This document shows positions 1-8,346 of a stretch of 32,300 nt of DNA, one piece after another. Both the position numbers and the translations under genes were made by a program. This stretch comes from an uncultured Bacilli bacterium (lineage in GTDB: Bacteria; Bacillota_I; Bacilli_A; RF39; UBA660). The notes below the pieces were generated by a model. It had not been told where the DNA came from and did no database searches. It saw nothing but the letters and a program-made list of their open reading frames with translations. Location: the NCBI GenBank assembly GCA_934090595.1, contig CAKOJO010000007.1, positions 1-32,300 of the forward strand. Direction: 5' to 3'. Each line of letters begins with the position of its first letter. Positions within the stretch are counted from its first letter, which is position 1.

Positions 1-28
1 CTTACAAGGTATAGTATAACATTATAGT

Positions 29-64
29 GTATACATTTTAACTAATGATGCGTATACATTTTAA
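29..64. repeat. Two 13-base direct repeats upstream of the first promoter
   Basis: GTATACATTTTAA occurs at 29-41 and again at 52-64. The copies start 23 bases apart, about two helical turns, and each begins with the palindrome GTATAC. They lie just upstream of the promoter at 93-121, where a dimeric regulator could bind. A regulatory role is inference. The rest of 1-155 is AT-rich and holds no visible gene. Confidence 0.45.
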
Positions 65-92
65 AAAAGGATTAACATATATGAATAGTTAC

Positions 93-121
93 TTGAAAAC
101 CTAATAATTGTATGATAAAAT
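93..121 (+). promoter_or_regulatory. Sigma-A type promoter of the first gene
   Basis: A -35 box TTGAAA (93-98) and a -10 box TAAAAT (116-121) are 17 bases apart, with a TG at 113-114 making an extended -10. It lies 35 bases upstream of the ATG at 156, which has the ribosome binding site AGAGGAG at 141-147. Confidence 0.65.
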
Positions 122-155
122 AAAAGCATAAAATAAGAAAAGAGGAGTTTTTAAT

Positions 156-1388
156 ATGGAAAATAATGAAATAATGGGTAATGAAATAGTAAGCTTTGAA
201 AAAAATAAAAAGAAAAGCAAATTACTATTAATATTACTATCAGTAGTAATACTGTTGATCGTAGCAGCAGTAACAATCTACTTCTACATCAATAGCAATC
301 CATTACTAGCAATAAAATACAATGCAAATAAACTAACAGAAAATATAACAGAACAAATCGAAAAACAAGAAAAAATCAAAAAAATATCAGGTAATTTAGA
401 AATTGACTATAACATTGAATCAACTGATGCAACATTAAAAGAAATGATTGATGCTTTTAATGGTCTATCAGTAGTTGCCAACTACAAAATGGATACAGAA
501 AATAAAATATTACAAACAGAATTAAAAACAACATATAAAAATGAAAAATTAATTGATGCAAACATCTACATGCAAGACAAAAAAAGTTTTGTACAACTAC
601 CTGGAGTATTTGATAAATATATAAATGTTGATTTATCTGAAGACTATGCTGATATCTTCAACACAGCAAAAAATACCAAAGAAAGCAAAATAATTGTTAA
701 AAGCATTAATAAAGCATTTCAAAAATCTTTGAAAAAAGAATACTTAACTTCAGAAAATAAAACAATTACAATCGATGACAAAAAGACAAAAACAACAAAA
801 ATATCAATGGAATTAAATGATGAAAAACTAGCAAAAATATCAAAAGACTTTTTAACATATCTAAAAGAAGATCAAGAATTCATTAAAGCAGTTAACTCTA
901 TATCAGAAACTAAAAATACAAAAGAAGAAATAGAAGATCTAATTGATGAAATATCATTTGATAATCAAAGCGGAACTACTATGACACTATCGATATATTG
1001 CAAAGGAATTTTAAAAGAAGTAGTTAGATATGAAGTAGAATTAAAACAAGATGAAGAAACCTATAACATAGCTATTACAAAACATAAAGATAAATATGAC
1101 TTTAAAATAAAACAAGAAGATGTAATAATATCTAAAGGAACTATTACAAAAGAAAAAGAAAAAATCTCAATTGAAGCATCACTTATTGGATTAGGAAATG
1201 CTACAATAAACATAACAAATAAGGAAGAAAAAAATCCAACAATAAATAAAAAAGAAATAAAAGATTCAATAAAATATGAAGACTTAACAGAAAAACAAAT
1301 GCAAGATATAGCAACAAAGCTATTACAAAACAAAGGATTTGAGAAGTTGTCAACAATTTTTGAATCATTAATGCCACAAAGTTATTAA
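156..1388 (+). CDS. Membrane-anchored protein of unknown function
   Basis: I do not recognise this 410-residue protein. It has a short charged cytoplasmic N-terminus, one strong membrane segment at about residues 23-44, then a long Lys/Glu/Thr/Asn-rich extracytoplasmic part. The start ATG is supported by AGAGGAG nine bases upstream. The part after the membrane segment (about residues 60-165) alternates short strand-like stretches and includes an LPGVFDKYINVD segment. This recalls secreted LolA/LppX-like lipoprotein folds of Firmicutes, but that comparison is from memory and weak. There is no lipobox, so the protein is probably anchored by an uncleaved signal segment. It has its own promoter and its own terminator, whose stem overlaps the last codons, so it is a single-gene unit. 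Confidence 0.85.
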   Translation: MENNEIMGNEIVSFEKNKKKSKLLLILLSVVILLIVAAVTIYFYINSNPLLAIKYNANKLTENITEQIEKQEKIKKISGNLEIDYNIESTDATLKEMIDAFNGLSVVANYKMDTENKILQTELKTTYKNEKLIDANIYMQDKKSFVQLPGVFDKYINVDLSEDYADIFNTAKNTKESKIIVKSINKAFQKSLKKEYLTSENKTITIDDKKTKTTKISMELNDEKLAKISKDFLTYLKEDQEFIKAVNSISETKNTKEEIEDLIDEISFDNQSGTTMTLSIYCKGILKEVVRYEVELKQDEETYNIAITKHKDKYDFKIKQEDVIISKGTITKEKEKISIEASLIGLGNATINITNKEEKNPTINKKEIKDSIKYEDLTEKQMQDIATKLLQNKGFEKLSTIFESLMPQSY

Positions 1389-1410
1389 CAATTTTGTTAA
1401 TAACTTTTTA
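1381..1410 (+). terminator. Rho-independent terminator overlapping the stop codon
   Basis: A perfect 10-base-pair stem, GTTATTAACA (1381-1390) and TGTTAATAAC (1395-1404), with an ATTT loop is followed by a T run. The 5' arm contains the last codons and TAA stop of the preceding gene. Confidence 0.85.
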
Positions 1411-1464
1411 AAATCAAAAGAAAGGAACTGGTCTAAAATAAAAAAGACAATTAACGTGAATAAT

Positions 1465-2304
1465 ATGATACTAATCGAAGGAAATAAATTAAAAGAAAAA
1501 ATAATAAGAGAAATAAAAGAAAAAACAAAATCATTACCAAGACCAATTAAAATAGCAATAATCCAAGTCGGAGAAAATGAGTTTAGTACTATATACATAA
1601 ACCAAAAAAAGAAATTAGAACAAGAAATCAACATATTAATAAATCATATTAAATTACAAAGAGAAACTAAAGAACAAGAAATTATAAAAAAAATAAATAC
1701 ATTAAATAAAGATAAAGAAATAGATGGAATCATGGTTCAATTACCTCTTCCAAAACATTTAAATCAAAAAATAATTGTTAATGCAATAGATGAAAACAAA
1801 GATATAGATGGATTAACTGATTCAAACATAATAAAACTTTACAACAATAACTATACATTAGTGCCATGTACCCCAATTGGAATACTAAAACTTTTAGAAT
1901 TATATAAAATAGAGATCAAAGATAAAAACATAGTAATTTTAGGAAGAAGTGATATCGTTGGGAAACCACTTTCTTTACTATTAACTAACAGTAATGCAAC
2001 AGTAACATTATGCCATTCTAAAACGAAAGATATAAAAAGCATTACAAATAAAGCTGATATACTAATAAGTGCTATAGGAAAGCCAAAACTTATAACAAAA
2101 GATTATATAAAAGAAAATGCTATAATAATAGATGTTGGAATAAATAAAGATGAAAACGGAAAGTTATGTGGGGATATTGATTTTGAAGATGTTAAAGACA
2201 AGGCATCTTATATAACACCAGTACCAAAAGGAGTAGGACCAGCAACCATAGCAATGTTTTTAGAAAACTCATACAAAGCATATTTACTAAACAATAAAAA
2301 ATGA
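1465..2304 (+). CDS. folD: Bifunctional methylenetetrahydrofolate dehydrogenase/cyclohydrolase
   Basis: FolD interconverts 5,10-methylene-, 5,10-methenyl- and 10-formyl-tetrahydrofolate in the cytoplasm, using NAD(P). The family signatures appear in order: the catalytic YINQK (Tyr-x3-Lys), QLPLPKHL, DIDGLTDSN, PCTPIG, the nucleotide-binding GRSDIVGKPLS, TVTLCHSKT, DVGIN, and the C-terminal TPVPKGVGPAT. In that last motif Lys stands where Gly is usual. Length is 279 residues from this ATG, normal for the family. A GTG at 1456 would add three residues. I chose the ATG because MILIEGNKL matches the usual N-terminus, but neither start has a ribosome binding site at the normal distance; the only AAAGGAAC lies at 1421-1428. 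The gene stops with TGA and a terminator separates it from the upstream gene. Confidence 0.93.
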   Translation: MILIEGNKLKEKIIREIKEKTKSLPRPIKIAIIQVGENEFSTIYINQKKKLEQEINILINHIKLQRETKEQEIIKKINTLNKDKEIDGIMVQLPLPKHLNQKIIVNAIDENKDIDGLTDSNIIKLYNNNYTLVPCTPIGILKLLELYKIEIKDKNIVILGRSDIVGKPLSLLLTNSNATVTLCHSKTKDIKSITNKADILISAIGKPKLITKDYIKENAIIIDVGINKDENGKLCGDIDFEDVKDKASYITPVPKGVGPATIAMFLENSYKAYLLNNKK

Positions 2305-2319
2305 TAATCATAAACTTTA

Positions 2320-2348
2320 TTTACAAATAATTATTCGTGTATTATAAT
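2320..2348 (+). promoter_or_regulatory. Promoter of the uvrB operon
   Basis: A -35 TTTACA (2320-2325) and a perfect -10 TATAAT (2343-2348) are exactly 17 bases apart. The uvrB ribosome binding site AAAGGAGG follows at 2358-2365. I see no LexA-type (GAAC-N4-GTTC) operator over it. Confidence 0.8.
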
Positions 2349-2370
2349 AGTATTGCAAAGGAGGAATACT

Positions 2371-4314
2371 ATGTTTAAATTACACTCTAAATTTCAACCA
2401 AGTGGTGATCAACCACAAGCAATTAAAAGCTTAGTAGATGGAGTAAACAAGGGATTAAAACACCAAGTTTTACTAGGAGCAACAGGAACTGGAAAAACAT
2501 TCACAATAGCAAATGTTATAAAAGAAACAAACAAACCGACATTAGTACTAGCACACAACAAAACATTAGCGGGACAACTATACTCTGAATTAAAAGAACT
2601 ATTTCCAGAAAATCATGTTGAATACTTTGTTTCATATTATGATTATTATCAACCTGAAGCCTATAAACCTCAAACAGATACATACATTGAAAAAGATTCA
2701 TCAATCAATGATGAAATAGATGAACTAAGACATGCAGCAACAAGTGCACTTTTATCATCAAAAGATGTAATAGTGGTAGCATCAGTATCATGCATATATG
2801 GTATTGGAGAAAAAGAAGAATATGAAAAAAATATGCTTACATTAAGTGTTGGCCAAACAATAGAAAGAAATCAATTATTAATGAAATTAATCGATATGTT
2901 ATATGAAAGAAATGATATAGACTTTAAAAGAGGAACTTTTAGAGTTCATGGAGACATAATAGAAATAATCCCGACAAATGAACACTCAAAAGCAATTAGA
3001 ATAGAACTATTTGGTGATGAAATAGATAAAATATTAGAAACAGATGCAATAACAGGAAAAATAATTTCATCAAAAAAGAATGTGTCCATATTTCCAGCCA
3101 GCCACTTTGTAACAAGCGAAGACAAACTACAAGAAGCAATTAAAAGAATAGAAGAGGAATTGGAAGATAGATTAGAGTACTTTAAAGAAAATAATAAATT
3201 ATTAGAATATCAACGAATTGAACAAAGAACAAAATATGACATAGAAATGATGAAAGAAACAGGATTCTGTAGTGGTATTGAAAACTACTCAAGACATTTA
3301 GGAGGAAGAAAAGAAGGAGAAACACCTAATACATTAATTGATTTCTTCCCTAAAGACTTCCTTTTAGTAGTAGATGAATCACATGTAACATTACCTCAAG
3401 TAAGAGGTATGTATAATGGAGATAGAGCAAGAAAAACAACATTAGTAGAATACGGTTTTAGACTACCAAGTGCTCTTGATAATAGACCATTAAAATTCGA
3501 TGAATTCGAGTCGAAAATAAATCAAGCAATATATATATCAGCAACACCTGGAGACTATGAACTAGAATTAGCGCAAAACAAAGTAGATCAAATAATAAGA
3601 CCAACAGGCTTATTAGATCCAACTATTGAAATAAAGCCATCACTTGGACAAATAGATGATCTAGTCGGTGAAATAAGATCTAGAATAGAAAAAAATGAAA
3701 GGGTATTAATAACAACTTTAACAATAAGAATGGCTGAAGAATTAACAAACTACTTAAAAGAACTTGACATAAAAGTAGCATACCTTCATTCAGAAGTAAA
3801 AACATTAGATAGATTAAAAACAATAAGAGAATTAAGACTAGGAACTTATGACTGTATCGTAGGAATAAATCTATTACGTGAAGGACTAGACATTCCTGAA
3901 GTAAGCTTAATAGCAATACTAGATGCAGACAAAGAAGGATTCTTACGTTCAACAAGAAGCCTTATTCAAACAATCGGAAGATGTGCAAGAAATGAAAACG
4001 GTCATGTAATAATGTATGCTGATAAAATGACCGATAGCATGAAAGAAGCAATTGAAGAAACTAAAAGAAGACGTACAATTCAAGAACAATATAACAAAGA
4101 ACATAACATTATTCCAAAGACAATAAAAAAAGAAATTAGAGAATTAATATCTAATACCGAAGAAGAAAACTATTCAAAACCAGAAAAAGATGATATAATG
4201 GAAAACGTAAGCATAGAAAAATTAGAAGAAGAAATGAAAGAGGCAGCAAAGAACTTAGACTTCGAACGTGCTATGCAATTACGTGATATTATATTCGAAT
4301 TAAAATTAAAATAA
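2371..4314 (+). CDS. uvrB: UvrABC excinuclease subunit B
   Basis: UvrB is the damage-verifying helicase-like subunit of nucleotide excision repair. It is loaded onto lesions by UvrA and then recruits UvrC. The 647-residue length is full. Visible motifs: Walker A GATGTGKTF near residue 38, AHNKTLAGQL, the beta-hairpin region around YYDYYQPEAY, DESHV (Walker B), YISATPG, LREGLDIPEV and QTIGRCARN (helicase motifs V and VI), and a C-terminal UVR motif that contacts UvrC (about residues 612-646). The ATG is set by AAAGGAGG seven bases upstream; the in-frame TTG at 2353 lies ahead of this site and is rejected. It is first in a probable operon with a DUF1287 gene, an HD-domain gene and pssA. uvrA lies 20 kb away rather than adjacent. 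Confidence 0.98.
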   Translation: MFKLHSKFQPSGDQPQAIKSLVDGVNKGLKHQVLLGATGTGKTFTIANVIKETNKPTLVLAHNKTLAGQLYSELKELFPENHVEYFVSYYDYYQPEAYKPQTDTYIEKDSSINDEIDELRHAATSALLSSKDVIVVASVSCIYGIGEKEEYEKNMLTLSVGQTIERNQLLMKLIDMLYERNDIDFKRGTFRVHGDIIEIIPTNEHSKAIRIELFGDEIDKILETDAITGKIISSKKNVSIFPASHFVTSEDKLQEAIKRIEEELEDRLEYFKENNKLLEYQRIEQRTKYDIEMMKETGFCSGIENYSRHLGGRKEGETPNTLIDFFPKDFLLVVDESHVTLPQVRGMYNGDRARKTTLVEYGFRLPSALDNRPLKFDEFESKINQAIYISATPGDYELELAQNKVDQIIRPTGLLDPTIEIKPSLGQIDDLVGEIRSRIEKNERVLITTLTIRMAEELTNYLKELDIKVAYLHSEVKTLDRLKTIRELRLGTYDCIVGINLLREGLDIPEVSLIAILDADKEGFLRSTRSLIQTIGRCARNENGHVIMYADKMTDSMKEAIEETKRRRTIQEQYNKEHNIIPKTIKKEIRELISNTEEENYSKPEKDDIMENVSIEKLEEEMKEAAKNLDFERAMQLRDIIFELKLK

Positions 4315-4324
4315 AGGAATAGCT

Positions 4325-5092
4325 ATGAAAAAGAAGAAAAAACTAAGAATTAAAAAAGAAGTAAAGAAAAAATTCGCGTTTTTAATGATCGGAATACTAG
4401 TAATAATAATTTCATGTGAAGGTATAAACTATTTATACCATATTGAAAGAAAAACAACACCAAAGACAACTGAGAAAAAAGAATATTATAAACTATATGA
4501 TTTTGGATTTGTTTACGAAAAAAGTGTCAGCGATTATAATCAAAATGGAATAGATGATTACACCGATATTCTAAATGGTGCTAAAAAAGTAGCAGAAAAA
4601 AATCCTAAGTATGTAAGTAAATACTATGATGGCGGTTATCCACCTGAAACCGAAGGAATAAGTGCAGATGTAATAGCATGGGCGCTAAAAGAAGCAGGAT
4701 ACGATTTAAAAGAACTTATATCAAAAGATATAAAACAAACTCAAAAATCAAAAGAAAACACTTACAATATAGAAATAAGAGATGACAACATAGACTTCAG
4801 AAGAATAACAAATCAACAAATATTCTTTGAAAGATATGCTAAAAAACTAACAGCAGACATATATGAAGTTGGTTCGTTTCAACCAGGTGATATAATAGTA
4901 TTTGATTACAATTCACATATAGCAATAATTTCTGATAAAATAAACAAAAATGGTATACCATATATAATTCATCTTTATGATGACAAACAAAAATCAAAAG
5001 AAGAAGATATTCTAGAAACAACAGATATGACAATTACTAATCACTATAGATTTGAGTATAATAAAAAAATAGAACAATTAATAAATTCATAA
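4325..5092 (+). CDS. DUF1287-family membrane-anchored protein with Cys-to-Ser change
   Basis: Length is 255 residues. A Lys-rich N-terminus leads to one membrane segment (about residues 17-38), then an extracytoplasmic domain with DUF1287 hallmarks: DYNQNGIDDYTDIL (70-83), KYYDGGYPPE (99-108), AGYDL, NIDFRR (155-160), FQPGDIIVF (185-193) and SHIAIISDK (197-205). From memory, DUF1287 proteins carry a conserved GVCTDV motif whose Cys resembles the nucleophile of NlpC/P60-type hydrolases. Here that motif reads GISADV, with Ser113 (codon AGT at 4661-4663) in the Cys place. The usual H-x-GGQ stretch near residue 216 is also altered to HLYDDK, while His198 remains. It may be a non-catalytic cell-wall-associated member. 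The start has AAAGGAAT upstream and lies 10 bases after uvrB, within the operon. Confidence 0.85.
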   Translation: MKKKKKLRIKKEVKKKFAFLMIGILVIIISCEGINYLYHIERKTTPKTTEKKEYYKLYDFGFVYEKSVSDYNQNGIDDYTDILNGAKKVAEKNPKYVSKYYDGGYPPETEGISADVIAWALKEAGYDLKELISKDIKQTQKSKENTYNIEIRDDNIDFRRITNQQIFFERYAKKLTADIYEVGSFQPGDIIVFDYNSHIAIISDKINKNGIPYIIHLYDDKQKSKEEDILETTDMTITNHYRFEYNKKIEQLINS

Positions 5093-5108
5093 TAAAAGGA
5101 GAAGTACA

Positions 5109-5687
5109 ATGAATAAAGAAGAAATGTTAAAACCAGAAATAGATATGATACAAAATGAAAAATATAAAGATAATTTAAAAATATTAATAAATAGTGTGCC
5201 TGATTATTTTTTTGAAATACCAGCCTCATCAACAGGAAAATATCATCCAGAGTTTTCTGCAGGACCACAAGGACTACTTAGACATACAAAAGTAGCAGCA
5301 AGAATAGCAAATGAACTTTTATCACTAGAATGCTACCAAAATATGTTTACAAAAGATGAACAAGATCTTTTAAAAATAGCAGTAATAATGCACGACACAT
5401 TAAAATGTGGAGAAGTAAAAGAACAATATACAAGATTTGATCATCCACTACTTGCGGCAAACAACATCAAAAAACACCAACAAGAAACAACATTTACAGA
5501 TGATGAAATAAAGTTCCTAACAGATGCAATATCTTCCCATATGGGACAATGGAATACTAATCAATATAGTAATATAGTTCTACCAAAACCAGAAACAAAA
5601 TACCAAATTTTCGTTCATACATGCGATTACCTGTCAAGCAAAAAATTCTTAAACGTAAAATTTGATAATAACAATAATATACTATAG
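5109..5687 (+). CDS. HD-domain phosphohydrolase-like protein
   Basis: Length is 192 residues, cytoplasmic. It carries the metal-binding pattern of HD hydrolases: GLLRHTKVAARIA with His59, IMHDTLKCG with His95-Asp96, DHPLLAA with His112, SSHMG with His144, and Asp173 in a late helix. The PASSTGKYHPEF segment (38-49) ahead of GLLRHT matches, as I remember it, a small group of HD proteins annotated only as metal-dependent phosphohydrolases. The substrate is unknown, with nucleotides or RNA ends possible as for YhaM-like HD enzymes. The start ATG follows AAAAGGAGAAG. It sits 16 bases after the DUF1287 gene and 9 bases before pssA, so it is almost certainly cotranscribed. Confidence 0.85.
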   Translation: MNKEEMLKPEIDMIQNEKYKDNLKILINSVPDYFFEIPASSTGKYHPEFSAGPQGLLRHTKVAARIANELLSLECYQNMFTKDEQDLLKIAVIMHDTLKCGEVKEQYTRFDHPLLAANNIKKHQQETTFTDDEIKFLTDAISSHMGQWNTNQYSNIVLPKPETKYQIFVHTCDYLSSKKFLNVKFDNNNNIL

Positions 5688-5696
5688 GAGTAACAA

Positions 5697-6323
5697 ATGA
5701 AAAAAGAAAAGAAAAAAGTATTAATAGGCTACTATACAAAATCAGTAGTACTAACATATCTATCTGTAATAAGTGCAATTATAGGTACGTATGTAGCATT
5801 AATAGAAAATGAACCAAAATATGCTCTTTTATTACTAATAATATCAGGATTATGCGATGCATTCGATGGAAAAGTAGCAAGAGCATGCAAAAGAACAGAA
5901 CAAGAAAAACAATTTGGAGTAGAACTAGATTCATTGGCAGATCTAATTGCATTCATAATGTTTCCAATTATAATATTTTATTCACTAGGATTACATAGTA
6001 TAATTAATATAATAATATTTATATTATTTGCCCTTGGAGGAGTCATAAGATTAGCATACTTTAATACAATTGCCGATCAAAATGCCCCAGTAAAATACTA
6101 TAGTGGACTACCAGTAACATCAACTGCTATAATATTTCCAGTATTTTACTTATTAACAATGTTGTTAACAACTAATACATTCAATACTTTATACACAATA
6201 GTAATGTTAATAACATCAATTCTATTTGTTTTAAACTTTAAAATTAGAAAACCACAGACAAAAGAGTTGATAATATTTCTAATCGGAGGTTTAATTTTAG
6301 GAACGATATTAATAATTTTATAA
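5697..6323 (+). CDS. pssA: CDP-diacylglycerol-serine O-phosphatidyltransferase
   Basis: This multi-pass membrane enzyme (208 residues) of phospholipid synthesis joins CDP-diacylglycerol and serine to form phosphatidylserine. The CDP-alcohol phosphotransferase signature is complete: Asp54, Asp57-Gly58, Ala61-Arg62, Gly74, Asp78 and Asp82. The segment between AR and G is 11 residues, three longer than the textbook motif, as in the KRTEEEKxFG-type PssA subgroup. About six membrane segments follow or flank the motif. It ends the uvrB operon, is preceded by AGGAGTAAC at about 5687, and is followed by a strong terminator. The serine specificity comes from similarity to the PssA subgroup; a PgsA-like role is less likely. 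Confidence 0.88.
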   Translation: MKKEKKKVLIGYYTKSVVLTYLSVISAIIGTYVALIENEPKYALLLLIISGLCDAFDGKVARACKRTEQEKQFGVELDSLADLIAFIMFPIIIFYSLGLHSIINIIIFILFALGGVIRLAYFNTIADQNAPVKYYSGLPVTSTAIIFPVFYLLTMLLTTNTFNTLYTIVMLITSILFVLNFKIRKPQTKELIIFLIGGLILGTILIIL

Positions 6324-6358
6324 AGTATATGCCGAACAAAATAAGCATATACTTTTTT
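6323..6358 (+). terminator. Rho-independent terminator after pssA
   Basis: AAGTATATGC (6323-6332) pairs perfectly with GCATATACTT (6345-6354) around a 12-base loop, followed by TTTT. It closes the uvrB-pssA operon. Confidence 0.88.
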
Positions 6359-6395
6359 GATGTAAAATTTAAAAAAGAGAAAAATGATAAAATAA

Positions 6396-6424
6396 TTGAC
6401 AAAAACGACAAAAAGTGCTATAAT
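6396..6424 (+). promoter_or_regulatory. Consensus sigma-A promoter of the surface-protein operon
   Basis: A perfect -35 TTGACA (6396-6401) and a perfect -10 TATAAT (6419-6424) are 17 bases apart. This is the strongest promoter in the window. Because the apparent upstream start codon TTG is part of the -35 box, the true start must be the ATG at 6456. Confidence 0.92.
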
Positions 6425-6455
6425 AATGCCATTCCAAGTTAAAGGGGGAAATAAT

Positions 6456-8333
6456 ATGGATAATAAGTTTTATTTAGACAAAGAATTAAAATACGCAACA
6501 AAATTTGGTTACAAAGGAAAAACGTATGAATTGAAAAATCCAAGAGATATAGGAACAATATTAATTGGTTTAGGAGAAACATCTGCAATCTATAAGTTTA
6601 TGGAAGCTAATGATAATAATCAAGTTGTAATTGGAGAAGAATACTTCAAAAAAGAAGAAAAAGAATCAAAAATCTCAAACATGAAAGTTTATAAGAACAA
6701 TATCAAAAAAGCTAAAAAGAGTTTAAGCCTTAAAATAACTGCAGGAGTCTTAGCAATAGCAATTGGTGCATCAGCACTTATTGGATGTTCAACTAAAGAA
6801 CAAAAAGCAGAAGAACCAGTAACAACAGTAGAAAATTATCAAGAAATGGATTTTGAACAACTACTTGCGCTTTTAAATGAAGGAGTGCAAAGAGATTCAT
6901 TTGAATTAATGGATGAAGTTCAAAACTACTTCAATAATACTGCAGCACCAACTATTAAAGTAAAAGCAGATAAAGGTGCACAATTATTCTTAAATGCTGA
7001 TGAAGTAAAATCATTATTTACATATGCAAATGCAGATACATATTCTAAAGAAACATTCTATGAAATATTTGGTTCAACATTTGATGATGCTAAAGCAACT
7101 GAAGATTATACTAATTCTGCAAGAGTGTTAAATAATTATTATCTAAGAGCAACAAATCCATCTGGTATAGATAAACTATTCCAAAATGCAAAAAATCAAG
7201 AACTATTTGCTAGCTTTGAACAATTAGTACTAAACTATAATAAAAAGCCATCTAAAGAAAATAAACAAAAAATTGTTAATAAATTAGATCAAATATATTT
7301 TAGTGGAAAAATAGATAGTTTAAAAAATACTTGTCCAGAAGCTGTATCATTCATCGGAACACATATGACAGCAGCACTAGAATTAAATGGAGTATTATCA
7401 AAATCATTTGCAGACAAAGTAGTCGAAGCCAATGAAACAGTAACATGTAATACTATAAAAGAATACATAAAAGAAATAGATGAATATACAGAAGCAAGAA
7501 ACTTAGTAGTCGTTACAAATCAAGACAAACAAGAAATTAACTTAACTGATAATCAAGCATTATATTATATTTCAGATGCAATGGATAATAAAAATATCAA
7601 AGTAAGTTCAAGAGACATTGCACCAATAATAAAGAATGGAAGATTAACAAAGAAAATATCCGCAAATAATGCAGTATACAAAAATACAAAAATTAAAAAT
7701 ACTAAGTTCACAAGAAAACAAGTTAGTAAAAAGACTGCAATAAAAAACTTTGGAAAAGATAAAGTTAAAAAGGCAGAAGATAAAGCAGATAAGTTTGATC
7801 CAATAATAACTATTGATAATAAGGATTATTCAATAGATGATGCAAATGCAATTGAAGAAATAACAAGAGAAGCAAAACAATATGGTGTTAACTTTACAAA
7901 TGATATCTATCAAGAAATGTATAGAAATAATGGTTCATTTAACAGTGCTACTTATGAAGCTAAATTAACAAATAAAGCAAATAGCTATACAGGAAAATAT
8001 AAAGAAAAATATAGAGTAGCATTATGGCAAGGATATAGAGAGGCCGTAAGACTTGCAAAAGAACTATATGATAGTGAAAAACAATTTAGAGAAGACGCTG
8101 AAAAAGAAATAATTCATGAAGAAGAAACTACAACAACTGATAGAAACATACCAAAAGATACAACAGTAGAAGACAATACAAATAATAACAACAATAACAA
8201 CAACAGTAATGATAATACAAATAACAACGAAGATTCAACAACTATAAAAAACACTGAAACAGTGACACCATCTGCTGACAATGACTATACGTATGAAGAT
8301 GAAACAATTATAGAAAGGGTTTATAGCAAATAA
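6456..8333 (+). CDS. Large unknown protein with an internal lipobox-like membrane segment
   Basis: I do not recognise this 625-residue protein. The start is fixed by AAAGGGGGAA at 6441-6450 and by the promoter just upstream. An 88-residue charged, soluble N-terminal part comes first, then a hydrophobic segment (about residues 92-110) ending in ALIGCS, which matches a lipobox with Cys111. A long extracytoplasmic helical region rich in Lys/Glu/Ala/Asn follows, and finally an Asn/Thr-rich low-complexity tail (about residues 575-610). Either the segment is a plain internal membrane anchor, or the 88 residues act as an unusual pre-signal region. Met76 would give a normal lipoprotein signal but has no visible ribosome binding site. 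It is cotranscribed with the next gene, which also encodes a membrane-anchored surface protein. High expression is suggested by the consensus promoter. Confidence 0.82.
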   Translation: MDNKFYLDKELKYATKFGYKGKTYELKNPRDIGTILIGLGETSAIYKFMEANDNNQVVIGEEYFKKEEKESKISNMKVYKNNIKKAKKSLSLKITAGVLAIAIGASALIGCSTKEQKAEEPVTTVENYQEMDFEQLLALLNEGVQRDSFELMDEVQNYFNNTAAPTIKVKADKGAQLFLNADEVKSLFTYANADTYSKETFYEIFGSTFDDAKATEDYTNSARVLNNYYLRATNPSGIDKLFQNAKNQELFASFEQLVLNYNKKPSKENKQKIVNKLDQIYFSGKIDSLKNTCPEAVSFIGTHMTAALELNGVLSKSFADKVVEANETVTCNTIKEYIKEIDEYTEARNLVVVTNQDKQEINLTDNQALYYISDAMDNKNIKVSSRDIAPIIKNGRLTKKISANNAVYKNTKIKNTKFTRKQVSKKTAIKNFGKDKVKKAEDKADKFDPIITIDNKDYSIDDANAIEEITREAKQYGVNFTNDIYQEMYRNNGSFNSATYEAKLTNKANSYTGKYKEKYRVALWQGYREAVRLAKELYDSEKQFREDAEKEIIHEEETTTTDRNIPKDTTVEDNTNNNNNNNNSNDNTNNNEDSTTIKNTETVTPSADNDYTYEDETIIERVYSK

Positions 8334-8346
8334 GGGGGATTAAATT

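Noticed and set aside
2305..2370. LexA operator (GAAC-N4-GTTC) upstream of uvrB
   Set aside because: No such sequence is present here or before uvrA.
6396..6455. A 20-residue N-terminal extension of the gene at 6456
   Set aside because: Its TTG start is part of a perfect -35 box and its codons contain the -10 box, so it cannot be transcribed from that promoter. A strong ribosome binding site precedes the ATG at 6456.
8160..8240. AAC/AAT-rich run as a possible microsatellite or CRISPR-like repeat
   Set aside because: It encodes an Asn-rich protein tail in frame and has no spacer-repeat layout.
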